From contig CAKRAT010000023.1 in the NCBI GenBank assembly GCA_934295165.1, forward strand, positions 1 through 31,702: a stretch of 31,702 bases of DNA, given 5' to 3'. A program made the position numbers and the translations under genes. Below, piece by piece: positions 15,330-24,421 of this stretch (position 1 is its first letter; the number at the start of each line of letters is the position of its first letter). This DNA is from an uncultured Dorea sp. (GTDB taxonomy: Bacteria; Bacillota; Clostridia; Lachnospirales; Lachnospiraceae). The notes beneath the pieces are model-generated. The model was not told where the DNA came from. It saw nothing but the letters and a program-made list of their open reading frames with translations, and searched no databases.

Positions 15330-15390
15330 CATATTAAAATTCTTAACAATTCGTTCGTCTTTTCATCACACTTTCATCACAAATTGCTTC

Positions 15391-15484
15391 TATACTATTA
15401 ATTGTTCGAAAGAACAACACTTTAAATCTTTTTCATAACTTTTTCCTCAGGACTGCACTCCTCCCAAACAATGCAGTCCTTTTT
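15391..15484 (+). ncRNA. Candidate small RNA or orphan terminator unit
   Basis: A TATACT -10-like box (15391-15396) precedes a hairpin TTGTTC-GAAA-GAACAA (15402-15417) with a GNRA tetraloop. It is followed by a terminator: AGGACTGCA (15449-15457), TGCAGTCCT (15472-15480) and T run to 15484. This would make an RNA of about 80 nt with a structured 5' end. No good -35 box is seen and no ORF is present, so transcription is unproven; the second hairpin could simply be a backup terminator. Confidence 0.35.
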
Positions 15485-15513
15485 AATGCCAAAATATATA
15501 AGAGACGTTGCCA

Positions 15514-16383
15514 TTATTCTTCCAACGCTTTCTCAACTACATCCACTGGCACTTTTAAAATTTGAGAAATTGTTTTTTTATCTTTTATACTTTCATACGC
15601 ATTTTTTATCATCTGCATTGTTACCTGTTCTGTTACCTGCTCTGTTACCTGTTCCGTTACTTGTTCCGTTACTTGTTTCCCATATGCCTGAAATTCATCA
15701 TCCATCAGCTCTCTTAATGCTTCACACATATTTTCCTTCACCTCCATCATCGCTGTCCAGTTTGCACGTGTTATCACATTCATTGCTGCCTGATACAACT
15801 TTGAATGCTTCTTCTCTTCATATGTCTTTAACAAGAATTCTATTTCCTGCTTATCCCTTATATCTTTCCGCAGACTTTGAAGCCACAAATTTTCTTCCTG
15901 ATCTAATTCTTTTGTAATCAATAACTGTATCGGAAATTCATCTCCGATTATGTAATATATCCCGGCATCTTCCTTACGAATTTCCAGATTACGATGTTTC
16001 TTCAAATGTTGTATCATCGTTCTTGGATAATGATTACATATAAAAGTAATTGTTAATTCCTGCGGAGAAATTTCAAGCACATTTTCCGTATCAGCCTGAT
16101 AAAAACAACAATAACCATAGACTTTATAAAAATCATTCACGGTCAGATAATCATCCGGACTTTTATATTCTATTATGTTGTACTTTCTAAATATTCTTCC
16201 TATGTTTTTCTGAATGGTCTCATTATCCTTTACTTTTATAATGAGTTCATCAATCTGCATTGGCTTTTTTGACAACAAATGTTCTGATTCAAATGTCAGT
16301 TTCTCACATTCCTCTTCAAATTCAATCTGTATCGACGCCTGAAATGCTGGATGCCATTCAATTCTTTTTATAGTTTCTTTCAT
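15514..16383 (-). CDS. PD-(D/E)XK-like protein with VTEQ repeats
   Basis: 289 residues. The N-terminal half resembles the Rpn/PD-(D/E)XK transposase-nuclease superfamily: D45 in MQIDELIIK, then E72-x-K74 in IIEYKSPDDYLTVNDFYKVYGY. The weaker C-terminal half is helical and charged. Four exact VTEQ repeats (about 238-253) precede a short C-terminal segment (ISQILKVPVDVVEKALEE) that resembles the end of Rpn-type proteins. Nuclease activity is inferred only. The ATG at 16383 has AAAGGAG 7 nt upstream. It stands alone between the aro and ara loci, beside a MITE-like element. Often annotated as hypothetical in Lachnospiraceae, and present in many copies. Confidence 0.75.
   Translation of the reverse strand: MKETIKRIEWHPAFQASIQIEFEEECEKLTFESEHLLSKKPMQIDELIIKVKDNETIQKNIGRIFRKYNIIEYKSPDDYLTVNDFYKVYGYCCFYQADTENVLEISPQELTITFICNHYPRTMIQHLKKHRNLEIRKEDAGIYYIIGDEFPIQLLITKELDQEENLWLQSLRKDIRDKQEIEFLLKTYEEKKHSKLYQAAMNVITRANWTAMMEVKENMCEALRELMDDEFQAYGKQVTEQVTEQVTEQVTEQVTMQMIKNAYESIKDKKTISQILKVPVDVVEKALEE
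15621..15676. repeat. 12-bp tandem repeats (VTEQ)
   Basis: Four to five units near TTACCTGTTCTG run through 15621-15676 and encode VTEQ repeats. Variants differ at C/T positions, so the array is old enough to have diverged. Copy change keeps the frame. Confidence 0.9.
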
Positions 16384-16743
16384 CCAGTTCTCCTTTCATT
16401 ATAAATTCATAAGTTACCATTTGCAATAATAATTCATGCCTTAAGTTTTATTATTTGATTACTATTGCTTGCATTTCGGGTATTTGTTTCAGAATATGAA
16501 ACTATTACCGACAGCCCTTTCAGGCTTTAGATTCCTTAGAGATGAGATTTTCTCTTGAAATATAGTATACTTTAACATATTTTGATGCATATGTAAAGAG
16601 ATATTACTTACTAGTTAGATTTATCATTGCGTACTCAAGCTACCTGATCTTTCTCATATCACAATTGAAAAATGATAATAAACCTTCCGATACCACTAAT
16701 GTTCCGATTCTCATATTTACTCATTATGGCATATGAACACCCA
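16384..16743. other. Noncoding stretch, nothing definite
   Basis: A/T-rich 360-bp region upstream of the PD-(D/E)XK gene. The minus strand has a TTGCAA, 17 bp, TATAAT match, but its -10 box almost touches the ribosome binding site, so a start there would remove it. A small AGAGA/TCTCT hairpin is near 16540. I see no gene, RNA or long repeat. Confidence 0.5.
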
Positions 16744-16955
16744 GGAATAAAAATACAAGGTACATTCCTGTGCATTCGGAACCATGGTTGGTAATTCTTA
16801 AGTAAAAAAGTTGACCGTTTGCTCGCAAAAAATCCACTGTCTGAGACGCATGTCGAGTTTGGATTTTTTGTGAGCTCGTTTTTAGGTCAACTTTTTTGCT
16901 TTAGAATTTCCCCATGGTGGAGTCAGCACAAGAATGTACCTTGTATTTTTATTCC
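16744..16955. mobile_element. 212-bp MITE-like palindromic element
   Basis: The ends are perfect 24-bp inverted repeats (16744-16767 and 16932-16955). Inside, further arms pair symmetrically about the same centre: 16794-16816 with 16885-16907 (two mismatches) and 16821-16836 with 16860-16875 (one mismatch). The sequence could fold into one hairpin of about 100 bp. There is no credible coding capacity. These are features of a miniature inverted-repeat transposable element. No clear target duplication is seen. A/T runs next to the inner stem could terminate transcription either way, and the element begins 38 bp past the araD stop. Confidence 0.8.
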
Positions 16956-16993
16956 GGTCGGTGACAGCCGCCATGATGAACTAAATATTCACC

Positions 16994-17695
16994 TTATTTC
17001 CCCGGCTGTCCATAATAAGCATTCGCTCCATGTTTTCTAAAGTAATGCTTATCCTGTAACTCCTGTGGTGCAGGTTTTACGTCCGGATTGATCTGTTCGC
17101 ATCTTGCTGCCATCTTGGCAACTTCTTCTAATACAACTGCATTATGAACTGCTTCGTGAGCATCTTTTCCCCATGTAAATGGTCCGTGGTTTTTGCAAAG
17201 TACTGCTGGTGTTGCAACATAATCCAGATCATCTTCATCGAATCTGTCTGCGATCAGGACTCCTGTGTTCTTCTCATATGCTTCATCAATCTCTTCTTTT
17301 GTAAGATTTCTTACACATGGAACTGTTCCATACAGATAATCTGCATGTGTAGTTCCATAACAAGGGATTCCTCTTCCTGCCTGAGCCCAGCTTGTTGCCC
17401 ATGGAGAATGTGTATGTACAACTCCACCGATGTTCGGGAATCTGTTGTAGAGTTCTACGTGTGTTGCTGTATCAGAAGATGGATTTAATTCTCCTTCTAC
17501 TTTATTACCCTGAAGGTCTACAACTACCATATCTTCCGGTGTTAACTTGTCATACTCAACTCCACTTGGTTTGATAACGAAAAGACCTTTTTCACGGTCG
17601 ATTCCGCTTACATTTCCCCATGTAAATGTGATCAGTCCATATTTTGGAAGAAGCATGTTTGCTTCATATACTTCTTTTTTTAATTCTTCCAGCAT
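16994..17695 (-). CDS. araD: L-ribulose-5-phosphate 4-epimerase
   Basis: Converts L-ribulose 5-phosphate to D-xylulose 5-phosphate, the last arabinose-specific step. Class II aldolase fold: [11 protein letters not shown] at the start, zinc ligands H94 and H96 ([12 protein letters not shown]) and H170 (KNHGPFTWG); E. coli AraD uses H95, H97 and H171. Also typical is [11 protein letters not shown]. Length 233 aa is normal. The ATG has AAAGGAG about 10 nt upstream. Third gene of araA-kinase-araD. A stable hairpin in the 83-bp gap (17724-17757) may affect its mRNA. Confidence 0.95.
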   Translation of the reverse strand: MLEELKKEVYEANMLLPKYGLITFTWGNVSGIDREKGLFVIKPSGVEYDKLTPEDMVVVDLQGNKVEGELNPSSDTATHVELYNRFPNIGGVVHTHSPWATSWAQAGRGIPCYGTTHADYLYGTVPCVRNLTKEEIDEAYEKNTGVLIADRFDEDDLDYVATPAVLCKNHGPFTWGKDAHEAVHNAVVLEEVAKMAARCEQINPDVKPAPQELQDKHYFRKHGANAYYGQPGK

Positions 17696-17723
17696 TTCTT
17701 TTTATCTCCTTTATATTTCATAT

Positions 17724-17757
17724 GCAGATATGGGGACATAGCTTATGTCCCCTCTGC
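17724..17757 (-). other. Intercistronic hairpin, kinase-araD
   Basis: GGGGACATA (17732-17740) pairs with TATGTCCCC (17744-17752) across a 3-nt loop, with an outer GCAGA/TCTGC pair at 17724-17728 and 17753-17757. No T run, so it is more likely an mRNA stability or processing element than a terminator. Confidence 0.7.
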
Positions 17758-17778
17758 TTTCATACAATATAATATCTC

Positions 17779-19371
17779 TTACAGATCCGCACAAGCTCTG
17801 CGCTCTACATCCAGACCTTTCTTATATGTTTCCATAAATGCTTCGTATCCAGCTACGCCTTCCGGATCCGGATCGATTCTGCTTCCGGCGTCACTTCCGA
17901 ATACCTTGTTCTTCAGGTAATCTTCCAGCTTTTCGTCTTCTGTACGTTTTACCATGTATTCAGCCAGTATAGCCATTCCCCATGGACCGCCTTCTCCTGC
18001 AGTCTCCATAACTACAACCGGTGTGTTGATTGCATCAGCAAGAACCTTCTGTCCGACACCTTTTGTCTTGAAAAGTCCACCATGTCCGAGAACGGTATCA
18101 ATTGCAACACCCTCGTCTTTTGTTAAGATATCCATTCCGACTTTGATAACACCAAGTGCTGTGTACAGATGTGATCTCATGAAGTTAGCCAGATTGAATT
18201 TTGTCTCTGGTGTTCTTACTACCATTGGACGTCCTTTTTCTACATTTGTAATAGGCTCTCCTGCATAGTTACCGTAAGAAAGGATTCCACCACAATCAGC
18301 ATCACCTTCCAGTGCTTTATTGTAAAGTGTACCATACATCTGGTTCATGTCTACGTCTGCTCCGATAGAATCAGCGAATTCTTTGAACAGATTTACCCAT
18401 GCATTCAGGTCAGTTGTTCCGTTATTAGAATGTACCATGGCAACCAGGCTTCCGTCAGGTGTTGTAACCATATCGATCTCTGTATGTAAATCTTTCAGAG
18501 GTTTCTCAAGTACAACCATAGAGAAGAATGATGTACCTGCGGAAATGTTGCTTGTACGCTGTGCTACACTGTTTGTAGCTACCATACCTGTTCCTGCATC
18601 TCCTTCTGGCGGGCAAAGTGGAATTCCTGCTTCCAGGTTACCTGTAGGATCAAGTTTCTTTGCTCCTTCTTCTGTCAGAATACCTGCTGCGTCTCCAGCT
18701 ACCAGAACCTTAGGAAGAATTTCTTTTACTGTCCATGGATAGTTCTCACCTTCGATCAGCTTATCAAACTTCTGGATCATCTCTTCGTCGTAATCTTTTG
18801 TATTCATGTCGATTGGGAACATTCCGGATGCGTCTCCTACGCCCAGAACCTTCTCACCTGTCATCTGCCAGTGAATATATCCTGCAAGAGTTGTCATGAA
18901 TGCGATATCTTTTACATGATCTTCTTTGTCCAGGATACACTGATACAGATGTGCGATACTCCATCTCAGTGGAATATTATACTGGAACAGATCTACCAGC
19001 ACTTCAGAAGCTTTTCCTGTATTGCTGTTTCTCCATGTCTGGAATGGTGCAAGAAGTTTTCCTTCTTTATCAAATGCCATATATCCGTGCATCATAGCAC
19101 TGAAGCCGATTGCTCCGAGTTTCTTAATTGTTACTCCGTATTCTTTCTGTACATTTTCTGCCATATCGCGGTAGCTGTCCTGAAGTCCTGTCCAGATATC
19201 ATCCAGGGAATATGTCCACAATCCGTTCTCATAACGGTTCTCCCATGTGTGGCTTCCGGATGCGATTGGATTATGTTCCTCATCAATCAGTACTGCTTTA
19301 ATTCTTGTAGAACCAAATTCGATTCCAAGATACGCTTTCCCGCTTTCAATGATCTCTTTTACATTGCTCAT
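17779..19371 (-). CDS. FGGY carbohydrate kinase, probable L-ribulokinase
   Basis: 530 residues. Motifs of the FGGY family: phosphate-1 site [18 protein letters not shown] at the start, catalytic Asp in [22 protein letters not shown] and the adenosine site [12 protein letters not shown]. Located between araA and araD, so it should phosphorylate L-ribulose. Sequence differs from the classical E. coli/Bacillus AraB; non-canonical ribulokinases (for example AraK of Clostridium acetobutylicum) are known, so I give the role but no symbol. The start has AGGAGG upstream. The araA-kinase gap holds a hairpin at 19430-19466. Confidence 0.85.
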   Translation of the reverse strand: MSNVKEIIESGKAYLGIEFGSTRIKAVLIDEEHNPIASGSHTWENRYENGLWTYSLDDIWTGLQDSYRDMAENVQKEYGVTIKKLGAIGFSAMMHGYMAFDKEGKLLAPFQTWRNSNTGKASEVLVDLFQYNIPLRWSIAHLYQCILDKEDHVKDIAFMTTLAGYIHWQMTGEKVLGVGDASGMFPIDMNTKDYDEEMIQKFDKLIEGENYPWTVKEILPKVLVAGDAAGILTEEGAKKLDPTGNLEAGIPLCPPEGDAGTGMVATNSVAQRTSNISAGTSFFSMVVLEKPLKDLHTEIDMVTTPDGSLVAMVHSNNGTTDLNAWVNLFKEFADSIGADVDMNQMYGTLYNKALEGDADCGGILSYGNYAGEPITNVEKGRPMVVRTPETKFNLANFMRSHLYTALGVIKVGMDILTKDEGVAIDTVLGHGGLFKTKGVGQKVLADAINTPVVVMETAGEGGPWGMAILAEYMVKRTEDEKLEDYLKNKVFGSDAGSRIDPDPEGVAGYEAFMETYKKGLDVERRACADL

Positions 19372-19424
19372 TGTACGCTTCCTCCTAAAAATATATTTTA
19401 AGCTTTCTTAATATCTTCATTATA

Positions 19425-19471
19425 CTATTTTTGCAGGGAAATATCTATTTCGATATCCCCTGCAAATAGTT
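19425..19471 (-). other. Intercistronic hairpin, araA-kinase
   Basis: TTTGCAGGG (19430-19438) and CCCTGCAAA (19458-19466) form a stem, with an inner ATATC/GATAT pair (19441-19445, 19452-19456) and an outer ACTAT/ATAGT. There is no T run after it in the operon direction, so it is probably an mRNA processing or stability element between the isomerase and the kinase. A TATAAT lies downstream (near 19420), but no -35 partner is seen. Confidence 0.65.
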
Positions 19472-19498
19472 TTTAACACTTATAATTCATGCCTGTAA

Positions 19499-20998
19499 TT
19501 ATTTACGGAATGCAACGTTGTTCCACAGGAGTTCATTCTTGAACTGTCTGATTGTTGTATCCTTATCAATGTAAACAGCTTCGATTCCCATGCATGCTGC
19601 CCAGTCGCCCATCTGTTCTGCTGTTAAGTCATAAGAGAATGCTGTATGGTGAGCTCCACCTGCCAGGATCCATGCTTCTGTTCCAACCTTTAAGTTCGGC
19701 TGTGGTGTCCAGAATGCTGTTGCTACTGGAAGTTTTGGCATTGGTTTTTCTGTCTTCTTGCAGTCTACGTCGTTGATGATCAGACGGAATCTGTCGCCAA
19801 GGTCGATCAGAGATGTTGCGATAGCCGGACCTGTCTTAGATGTGAATACAAGTCTTGCAGGATCTTCTCTGTCACCCATGCTAAGTGGCTGCTCTTTGAT
19901 GCTGATCTTTCCATCTGCGATAGATGGGCAAACTTCCAGCATATGAGCTTCCAGAACGCCTTCTTTTCCTGGTACAAGGTTGTATGTGTAATCTTCCATG
20001 AATGAAGTTCCCTTAGCATCCTTCATTCCCTGAGTCATAATCTTCATAACACGAACCATAGCAGCTGTCTTCCAGTCACCTTCTGCTCCAAATCCGTATC
20101 CTTTTTCCATCAGTCTCTGCATTGCAAGTCCTGGGAGCTGTTTCAGTCCGCCAAGATCACCGAAGTGTGTTACAACTGCCTGATAATTCTTTTCATCCAG
20201 GAATCTTTCAAATCCAAGTTCGATTCCAGCCTGTACTGCTACATGCTCACGGAATTCTTTCTCATCTCTTCCTTCAAGAAGGATGTCATATTTATCATAG
20301 TATTCTTCTACTAATGTATCAATATCAGCCTGAGATACTGCGTTAACAGCTTCTACAACTTCATTTACCGGATAAGCATCTACTTCCCATCCGAATTTGA
20401 TCTGAGCTTCTACTTTGTCGCCCTCTGTTACGGCTACGTTTCTCATGTTATCAGCTACACGCATAACTCTGACATGGCTGCTTTCTACAACACCTACTGC
20501 TGTACGCATCCATGATCCGATCTGTTTCTGAACGTCTTCGTCTTCCCAGTATCCTGCTACAACTTTACGTTCCATGTTCAGACGGCTGAAGATGTGTCCA
20601 TATTCTCTGTCACCATGTGCTGCCTGGTTCTCATTCATGAAGTCCATATCAATTGTGTCGTATGGGATTTCACGGTTGAACTGTGTATGTAAGTGAAGTA
20701 ATGGTTTTCTGTACTCCTGTAATCCTAAGATCCATGATTTTGCAGGTGAGAATGTGTGCATCCATGTGATAACACCAGCACAGTTCTCATCTGTATTAGC
20801 TTCATTGAATGTCTTTCTGATTACTTCATTTGTAATCATGGTTGGTTTCCATACAACTTCATATGGAAGGTTTCCTGATTTATTCAATGCATCTACGATA
20901 ATCTTTGAGTGCTCTGCTACGTGTGCAAGACACTCATCTCCATAAAGATCCTGTGATCCTGTGCAAAACCAAAACTGATAATTTTTTGTTTTTAACAT
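19499..20998 (-). CDS. araA: L-arabinose isomerase
   Basis: Converts L-arabinose to L-ribulose. 499 residues, as usual. Recognised by the N-terminal FWFCTGSQDLYGDECL, GVITWMHTFSPAKSWI, HLHTQFNREIPYDTIDMDFMNENQAAHGDREYGHI and the metal-site segments SFMEDYTYNL, MLEVCPSIA and HHTAFSYDL. The ATG at 20998 is chosen because AAAGGAG is 9 nt away; a TTG two codons upstream is too close to it. First gene of the ara operon, divergent from an AraC-type regulator, with promoter at 21058-21087. Confidence 0.97.
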   Translation of the reverse strand: MLKTKNYQFWFCTGSQDLYGDECLAHVAEHSKIIVDALNKSGNLPYEVVWKPTMITNEVIRKTFNEANTDENCAGVITWMHTFSPAKSWILGLQEYRKPLLHLHTQFNREIPYDTIDMDFMNENQAAHGDREYGHIFSRLNMERKVVAGYWEDEDVQKQIGSWMRTAVGVVESSHVRVMRVADNMRNVAVTEGDKVEAQIKFGWEVDAYPVNEVVEAVNAVSQADIDTLVEEYYDKYDILLEGRDEKEFREHVAVQAGIELGFERFLDEKNYQAVVTHFGDLGGLKQLPGLAMQRLMEKGYGFGAEGDWKTAAMVRVMKIMTQGMKDAKGTSFMEDYTYNLVPGKEGVLEAHMLEVCPSIADGKISIKEQPLSMGDREDPARLVFTSKTGPAIATSLIDLGDRFRLIINDVDCKKTEKPMPKLPVATAFWTPQPNLKVGTEAWILAGGAHHTAFSYDLTAEQMGDWAACMGIEAVYIDKDTTIRQFKNELLWNNVAFRK

Positions 20999-21027
20999 GT
21001 TCAATTACTCCTTTTTAATAAAATTTC

Positions 21028-21042
21028 CTGTTTCGTTTACAG
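21028..21042. promoter_or_regulatory. Possible operator in araA leader
   Basis: The imperfect palindrome CTGTTTCGTTTACAG sits about 10-25 bp after the predicted araA start. Its minus-strand reading begins TGTAAACG, a good half-site for CcpA, but the second half does not fit. A roadblock role is possible. Confidence 0.25.
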
Positions 21043-21057
21043 CTTCATTATGTTTTT

Positions 21058-21087
21058 ATTATAAAAAATACGGACCTGCTTTCTCAA
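21058..21087 (-). promoter_or_regulatory. araA: Promoter of araA operon
   Basis: Minus strand: -35 TTGAGA (21082-21087), 18-bp spacer, -10 TATAAT (21058-21063). Start expected near 21051. Confidence 0.7.
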
Positions 21088-21142
21088 TCTCTTAACTCTG
21101 CACTTTTAGGAAAATAGTTACCTATTCCGACCTCTGTTATGG

Positions 21143-21148
21143 TATAAT
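21143..21148 (+). promoter_or_regulatory. -10 box of AraC-type regulator
   Basis: TATAAT preceded by TGG (extended -10). No good -35 box is visible. The AAGGAGG site and the ATG at 21176 follow. Divergent with the araA promoter about 80 bp away. Confidence 0.6.
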
Positions 21149-21175
21149 CTTAGTAGCATTCAAGGAGGTATTTGT

Positions 21176-22222
21176 ATGAATTTATCCGATTTTTGCCGCC
21201 GGATCACAGGACCCAACACAAGGCTTCTCCCGGAAAACCATAAATTAGGCGCAAGGCTTGTCTGTCCGGAATATTCCAAGTCCGTCCAGGAAGTCAAAAC
21301 CTATCCGTTACTCGGTCAGGACCGCAGTTTCTTATTATGCTGGAACTTCGATTCTCCCGGCAATCTCTATGCAACGATGATGCCGTCCCCGGAGAACTTC
21401 TGTTATCATTATTCCTTTTCCGACGGGGAATACACACAGCTTCATACCCATGATTATCTGGAGCTTTCTTACGTTGTAGAAGGGGAATTTCATCAGAGGA
21501 TACTGAATAAGGACGTTGTATTCCACAAAGGAGACCTCTGTCTCATCGACAAGAACTGTCTGCATCAGGACTGTCTGACAGACCAGTCCGGAGTCGTTCT
21601 TTTTATTGGAATTGCCAATGATATGTTCACAGAGATCATGAACGAGAACAGCACCCCGCAGAAATTACTTTCTTTCCTGCAGTCTGCCTTGTTAAAGCAA
21701 AAAGACGTTCAGCAGTTTCTCCATTTCAGACCGTCCGCCGGATCCAGCGAGTTTCTCGATGACAGTCTGTTATTGCTTTTAAAAGAATCATATTCCCCGG
21801 ACACTGGTTCCAGATATATTACGAAAGGGTTATTGTTCCGAATCTTCCGGATCTTAAGTACACAATATGATTTCTCGCTTTCCAAAGAGCAGAAGCAGAC
21901 TATGAACTGGATCGTATTTGAAGAAATTTCCGATTATATCCGGACACATTACAAGGACATTGCAATTCAGGATCTTGTGAATGAATTTCACTACCAGGAA
22001 GATTATTTCAACCGGCTGATCAAGCGTAAGACAGGACTTACCTATTCCGCATATGTCCAGCAGATCCGTCTGGAGAAGGCCGAACATCTGCTGGTATCTA
22101 CAGACAAAAGCATCGAGGAGATTGCAGATTCTGTCGGCTATCATAACAAAGGTTATTTTTATAAATTATTTCAGGAAAAATACGAACAGACACCTGCAAA
22201 TTACAGGCGTCATACAAGATAA
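21176..22222 (+). CDS. AraC-family transcriptional regulator
   Basis: 348 residues. A cupin sensing domain is at about 85-150: HTHDYLELSYVVEGEFHQRI and FHKGDLCLIDKNCLHQD. C-terminal double helix-turn-helix of the AraC type (about 250-348): IAIQDLVNEFHYQEDYFNRLIKRKTGLTY and IEEIADSVGYHNKGYFYKLFQEKYEQTPANYRR. Divergent from araA, so it probably controls the ara operon in response to arabinose. It differs from the GntR/LacI-type AraR of Bacillus. A strong AAGGAGG site precedes it. Followed by a bidirectional terminator. Confidence 0.9.
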   Translation: MNLSDFCRRITGPNTRLLPENHKLGARLVCPEYSKSVQEVKTYPLLGQDRSFLLCWNFDSPGNLYATMMPSPENFCYHYSFSDGEYTQLHTHDYLELSYVVEGEFHQRILNKDVVFHKGDLCLIDKNCLHQDCLTDQSGVVLFIGIANDMFTEIMNENSTPQKLLSFLQSALLKQKDVQQFLHFRPSAGSSEFLDDSLLLLLKESYSPDTGSRYITKGLLFRIFRILSTQYDFSLSKEQKQTMNWIVFEEISDYIRTHYKDIAIQDLVNEFHYQEDYFNRLIKRKTGLTYSAYVQQIRLEKAEHLLVSTDKSIEEIADSVGYHNKGYFYKLFQEKYEQTPANYRRHTR

Positions 22223-22241
22223 TTCACATATCCGTTACACG

Positions 22242-22272
22242 AAAAAGGACTCTGGAATCCAGAGTCCTTTTT
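22242..22272. terminator. Bidirectional terminator
   Basis: GGACTCTGG (22247-22255) and CCAGAGTCC (22259-22267) with a 3-nt loop, flanked by five A on the left and six T on the right. It can end the AraC gene (plus) and the importer operon (minus). Confidence 0.92.
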
Positions 22273-22325
22273 TGTGCAACAATTAATTATACATATCATA
22301 TAAGAGATTGTGTCAGTTCTCTTTA

Positions 22326-23354
22326 TTAGTCCTTTTTCTTCATACTTCCGATTACTGACTGTAATACAATGAAGAAGCACAGTAATGCGGAAAGTGCGAT
22401 ACGTACCCACCAGCTGGAAAGTGTTCCCTGTGTGGTGATAAGACTTGAGATTGTTCCTTTGATCAGTACACCAAAGACTGTACCGAATGGTGTTCCTACA
22501 CCACCACTTAACAGTGTACCACCGATAACGGAAGCTGAGATTGCATCCATCTCAAGACCTTTTGCCTGCTCTACGAATCCGGAACAGCTGTTTAAGCAGA
22601 AGAGGAATCCACCGCATCCTGCAAGAAGTCCGTCCAGAACATATGCTTTGAATTTTGTTTTCTTTACATTTAATCCCATCATCATAGCACTCTGTGCATT
22701 TCCACCGATGGCATATACTTCACGTCCGAATTTTGTAAATTTCATGATAACCGCAATGATAATAAAGATCAGTATTGCGATAATAACAGTCGGATATATG
22801 TACGCCGGAATGAATTTTCCACGACGGCTGTAAGATCCGATTGGAAGGTAAATCTTATAGTTAGCCCATGCAAGGAATGTCTTATTCTTGATAGAGATCA
22901 TATCTGTACTGATGATTGATGTCATACCACGTCCGAAGAACATACCTGCAAGTGATACGATGAATGGCTGGATCTCAAGATAAGATACCAGGAATCCCTG
23001 AACGATACCAAAGAGGAGGCCGATCAGAAGTGCAATAGCAACTGCCATGTAAGCACTCATGCCTTTCTTTTCCATATCATATGCACAAAGCATACATACC
23101 AACGCTGTTACTGAACCGACAGAGATATCAATACCGCCTGTGATCATTACGATCGTCTGACCCATTGCGATAACCAGAAGTCCCGCATTGGAAATGAACA
23201 GGTTCAGGAACATCTGTGGTTTTGCGAATCCTTTGTCAGCAAATACAATCATACCTGCTGCATACATTACGATGAATAAAAGGACAGTTACCATAAGAAG
23301 GAAACTATTTCCGTTAATTTTCATTCCCGGTTTGTTTAATGATTTCTTTTTCAT
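22326..23354 (-). CDS. yjfF: Sugar ABC transporter permease (YjfF-like)
   Basis: 342-residue integral membrane permease of the RbsC/AraH class with 8-10 predicted spans. Motifs: MITGGIDISVGSVTAL, the family's conserved loop, and GGNAQSAMMMGL. Last gene of the importer operon, matching the second permease of the E. coli ytfQRT-yjfF galactofuranose importer. The start codon overlaps the stop of the upstream permease (TAATG) and GGAGG lies 9 nt upstream, so translation is coupled. Symbol is by family and position. Confidence 0.88.
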   Translation of the reverse strand: MKKKSLNKPGMKINGNSFLLMVTVLLFIVMYAAGMIVFADKGFAKPQMFLNLFISNAGLLVIAMGQTIVMITGGIDISVGSVTALVCMLCAYDMEKKGMSAYMAVAIALLIGLLFGIVQGFLVSYLEIQPFIVSLAGMFFGRGMTSIISTDMISIKNKTFLAWANYKIYLPIGSYSRRGKFIPAYIYPTVIIAILIFIIIAVIMKFTKFGREVYAIGGNAQSAMMMGLNVKKTKFKAYVLDGLLAGCGGFLFCLNSCSGFVEQAKGLEMDAISASVIGGTLLSGGVGTPFGTVFGVLIKGTISSLITTQGTLSSWWVRIALSALLCFFIVLQSVIGSMKKKD

Positions 23355-24421
23355 TAGTTATTTCCTCCTTCCACTGCTGCTTTATTTGCACGTTTCATTT
23401 TCTGGTTTGTCATAAATTTCTGGAATACAGGGCTCTGTAAAGTAACAATGATAATAACTACGATTGCCTTGTAAACCGGCAGCTGGTCAGCTGATACATT
23501 CATTGCATATAAAGTTGTTGTAAGTGCCTGAATCGTATATGCTCCGATTACAGATCCCATTAAGCTGAATTTACCACCGCCAAGAGCGTTACCACCAAGA
23601 GCAACTGCCAGGATGGCATCCATTTCAAGGTTCAGACCAATGTTGTTGGCATCTGCGGAATAGATACGGCTGGATGCTACGATTCCGGCAATACCTGCTA
23701 ATACACCACAGATTACATATGTAAGGAACTTAATCATTGTTGAGTTAAGACCTACCAGTCTGGATGCTGTACCGTTGATACCTACACTTTCAATATACAG
23801 ACCAAGTGCTGTTTTCTTTAATACAAGATACGTAATCACTACAACAATAATTGCAATAAAGATTGGTGTCGGAACCGGGCATTTTCCAATATATCCACCG
23901 TATACTTTATAAGAGTTTACACGGATATATGTAATCTGTCCGTCTGTGATCAGCTGTGCAACACCACGGCCTGCTGTATACAGGATCAAGGTAGCTACCA
24001 TCGGCTGGATGTTCAGCTTCGCTACGAGGAAACCATTGAATGCTCCGCATAATGCAGATGCGGCAACCGCCGCTAACATAGCAACAATAATCGGTGCTGC
24101 AAGTGAGTTAACAGATACCTCTCCACCTGAAAGGATCTGACAGCATACAGCTGCTGCAACCGCCATGACTGCACCAACACTGATGTCCTGTCCTCCGGAT
24201 GCTGCTGTAACCAGCGTCATACCTACGGCAAGGATTACTAATTCTGATGCACGGTTTATAACGTCTACGATGTATCCGTACAAAACTCCGTTGTTAATTG
24301 ATACTTTGAAGAAGCCCGGAGTTGTGATTACGTTAACCAAAAGTACAGCTATGAGGCACACGATTGGCAGAAACAGTCTCATAGATGTAAGCTTTTTCCA
24401 TCCTGACTTTGTATTACTCAT
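23354..24421 (-). CDS. ytfT: Sugar ABC transporter permease (YtfT-like)
   Basis: 355-residue integral membrane permease with a hydrophobic first span (LFLPIVCLIAVLLVNVITT) and the family segments SGGQDISVGAVMAVAAAVC and VGINGTASRLVGLNS. First of the two permeases. The ATG at 24421 is chosen because AGGAGGTGG stands just upstream; it overlaps the ATPase stop by 8 nt, indicating coupled translation. A GTG at 24430 is in frame but too close to that site. Forms a heterodimer channel with the YjfF-like permease. Confidence 0.88.
   Translation of the reverse strand: MSNTKSGWKKLTSMRLFLPIVCLIAVLLVNVITTPGFFKVSINNGVLYGYIVDVINRASELVILAVGMTLVTAASGGQDISVGAVMAVAAAVCCQILSGGEVSVNSLAAPIIVAMLAAVAASALCGAFNGFLVAKLNIQPMVATLILYTAGRGVAQLITDGQITYIRVNSYKVYGGYIGKCPVPTPIFIAIIVVVITYLVLKKTALGLYIESVGINGTASRLVGLNSTMIKFLTYVICGVLAGIAGIVASSRIYSADANNIGLNLEMDAILAVALGGNALGGGKFSLMGSVIGAYTIQALTTTLYAMNVSADQLPVYKAIVVIIIVTLQSPVFQKFMTNQKMKRANKAAVEGGNN

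Noticed and set aside
16740..16960. Target-site duplication flanking the MITE-like element
   Set aside because: Flanks do not share a convincing direct repeat of 2-9 bp, so insertion by a known transposase class cannot be claimed.
16819..17040. Plus-strand ORF of 73 aa across the palindromic element
   Set aside because: It crosses the element boundary and runs into araD antisense; no ribosome binding site and no recognisable composition.
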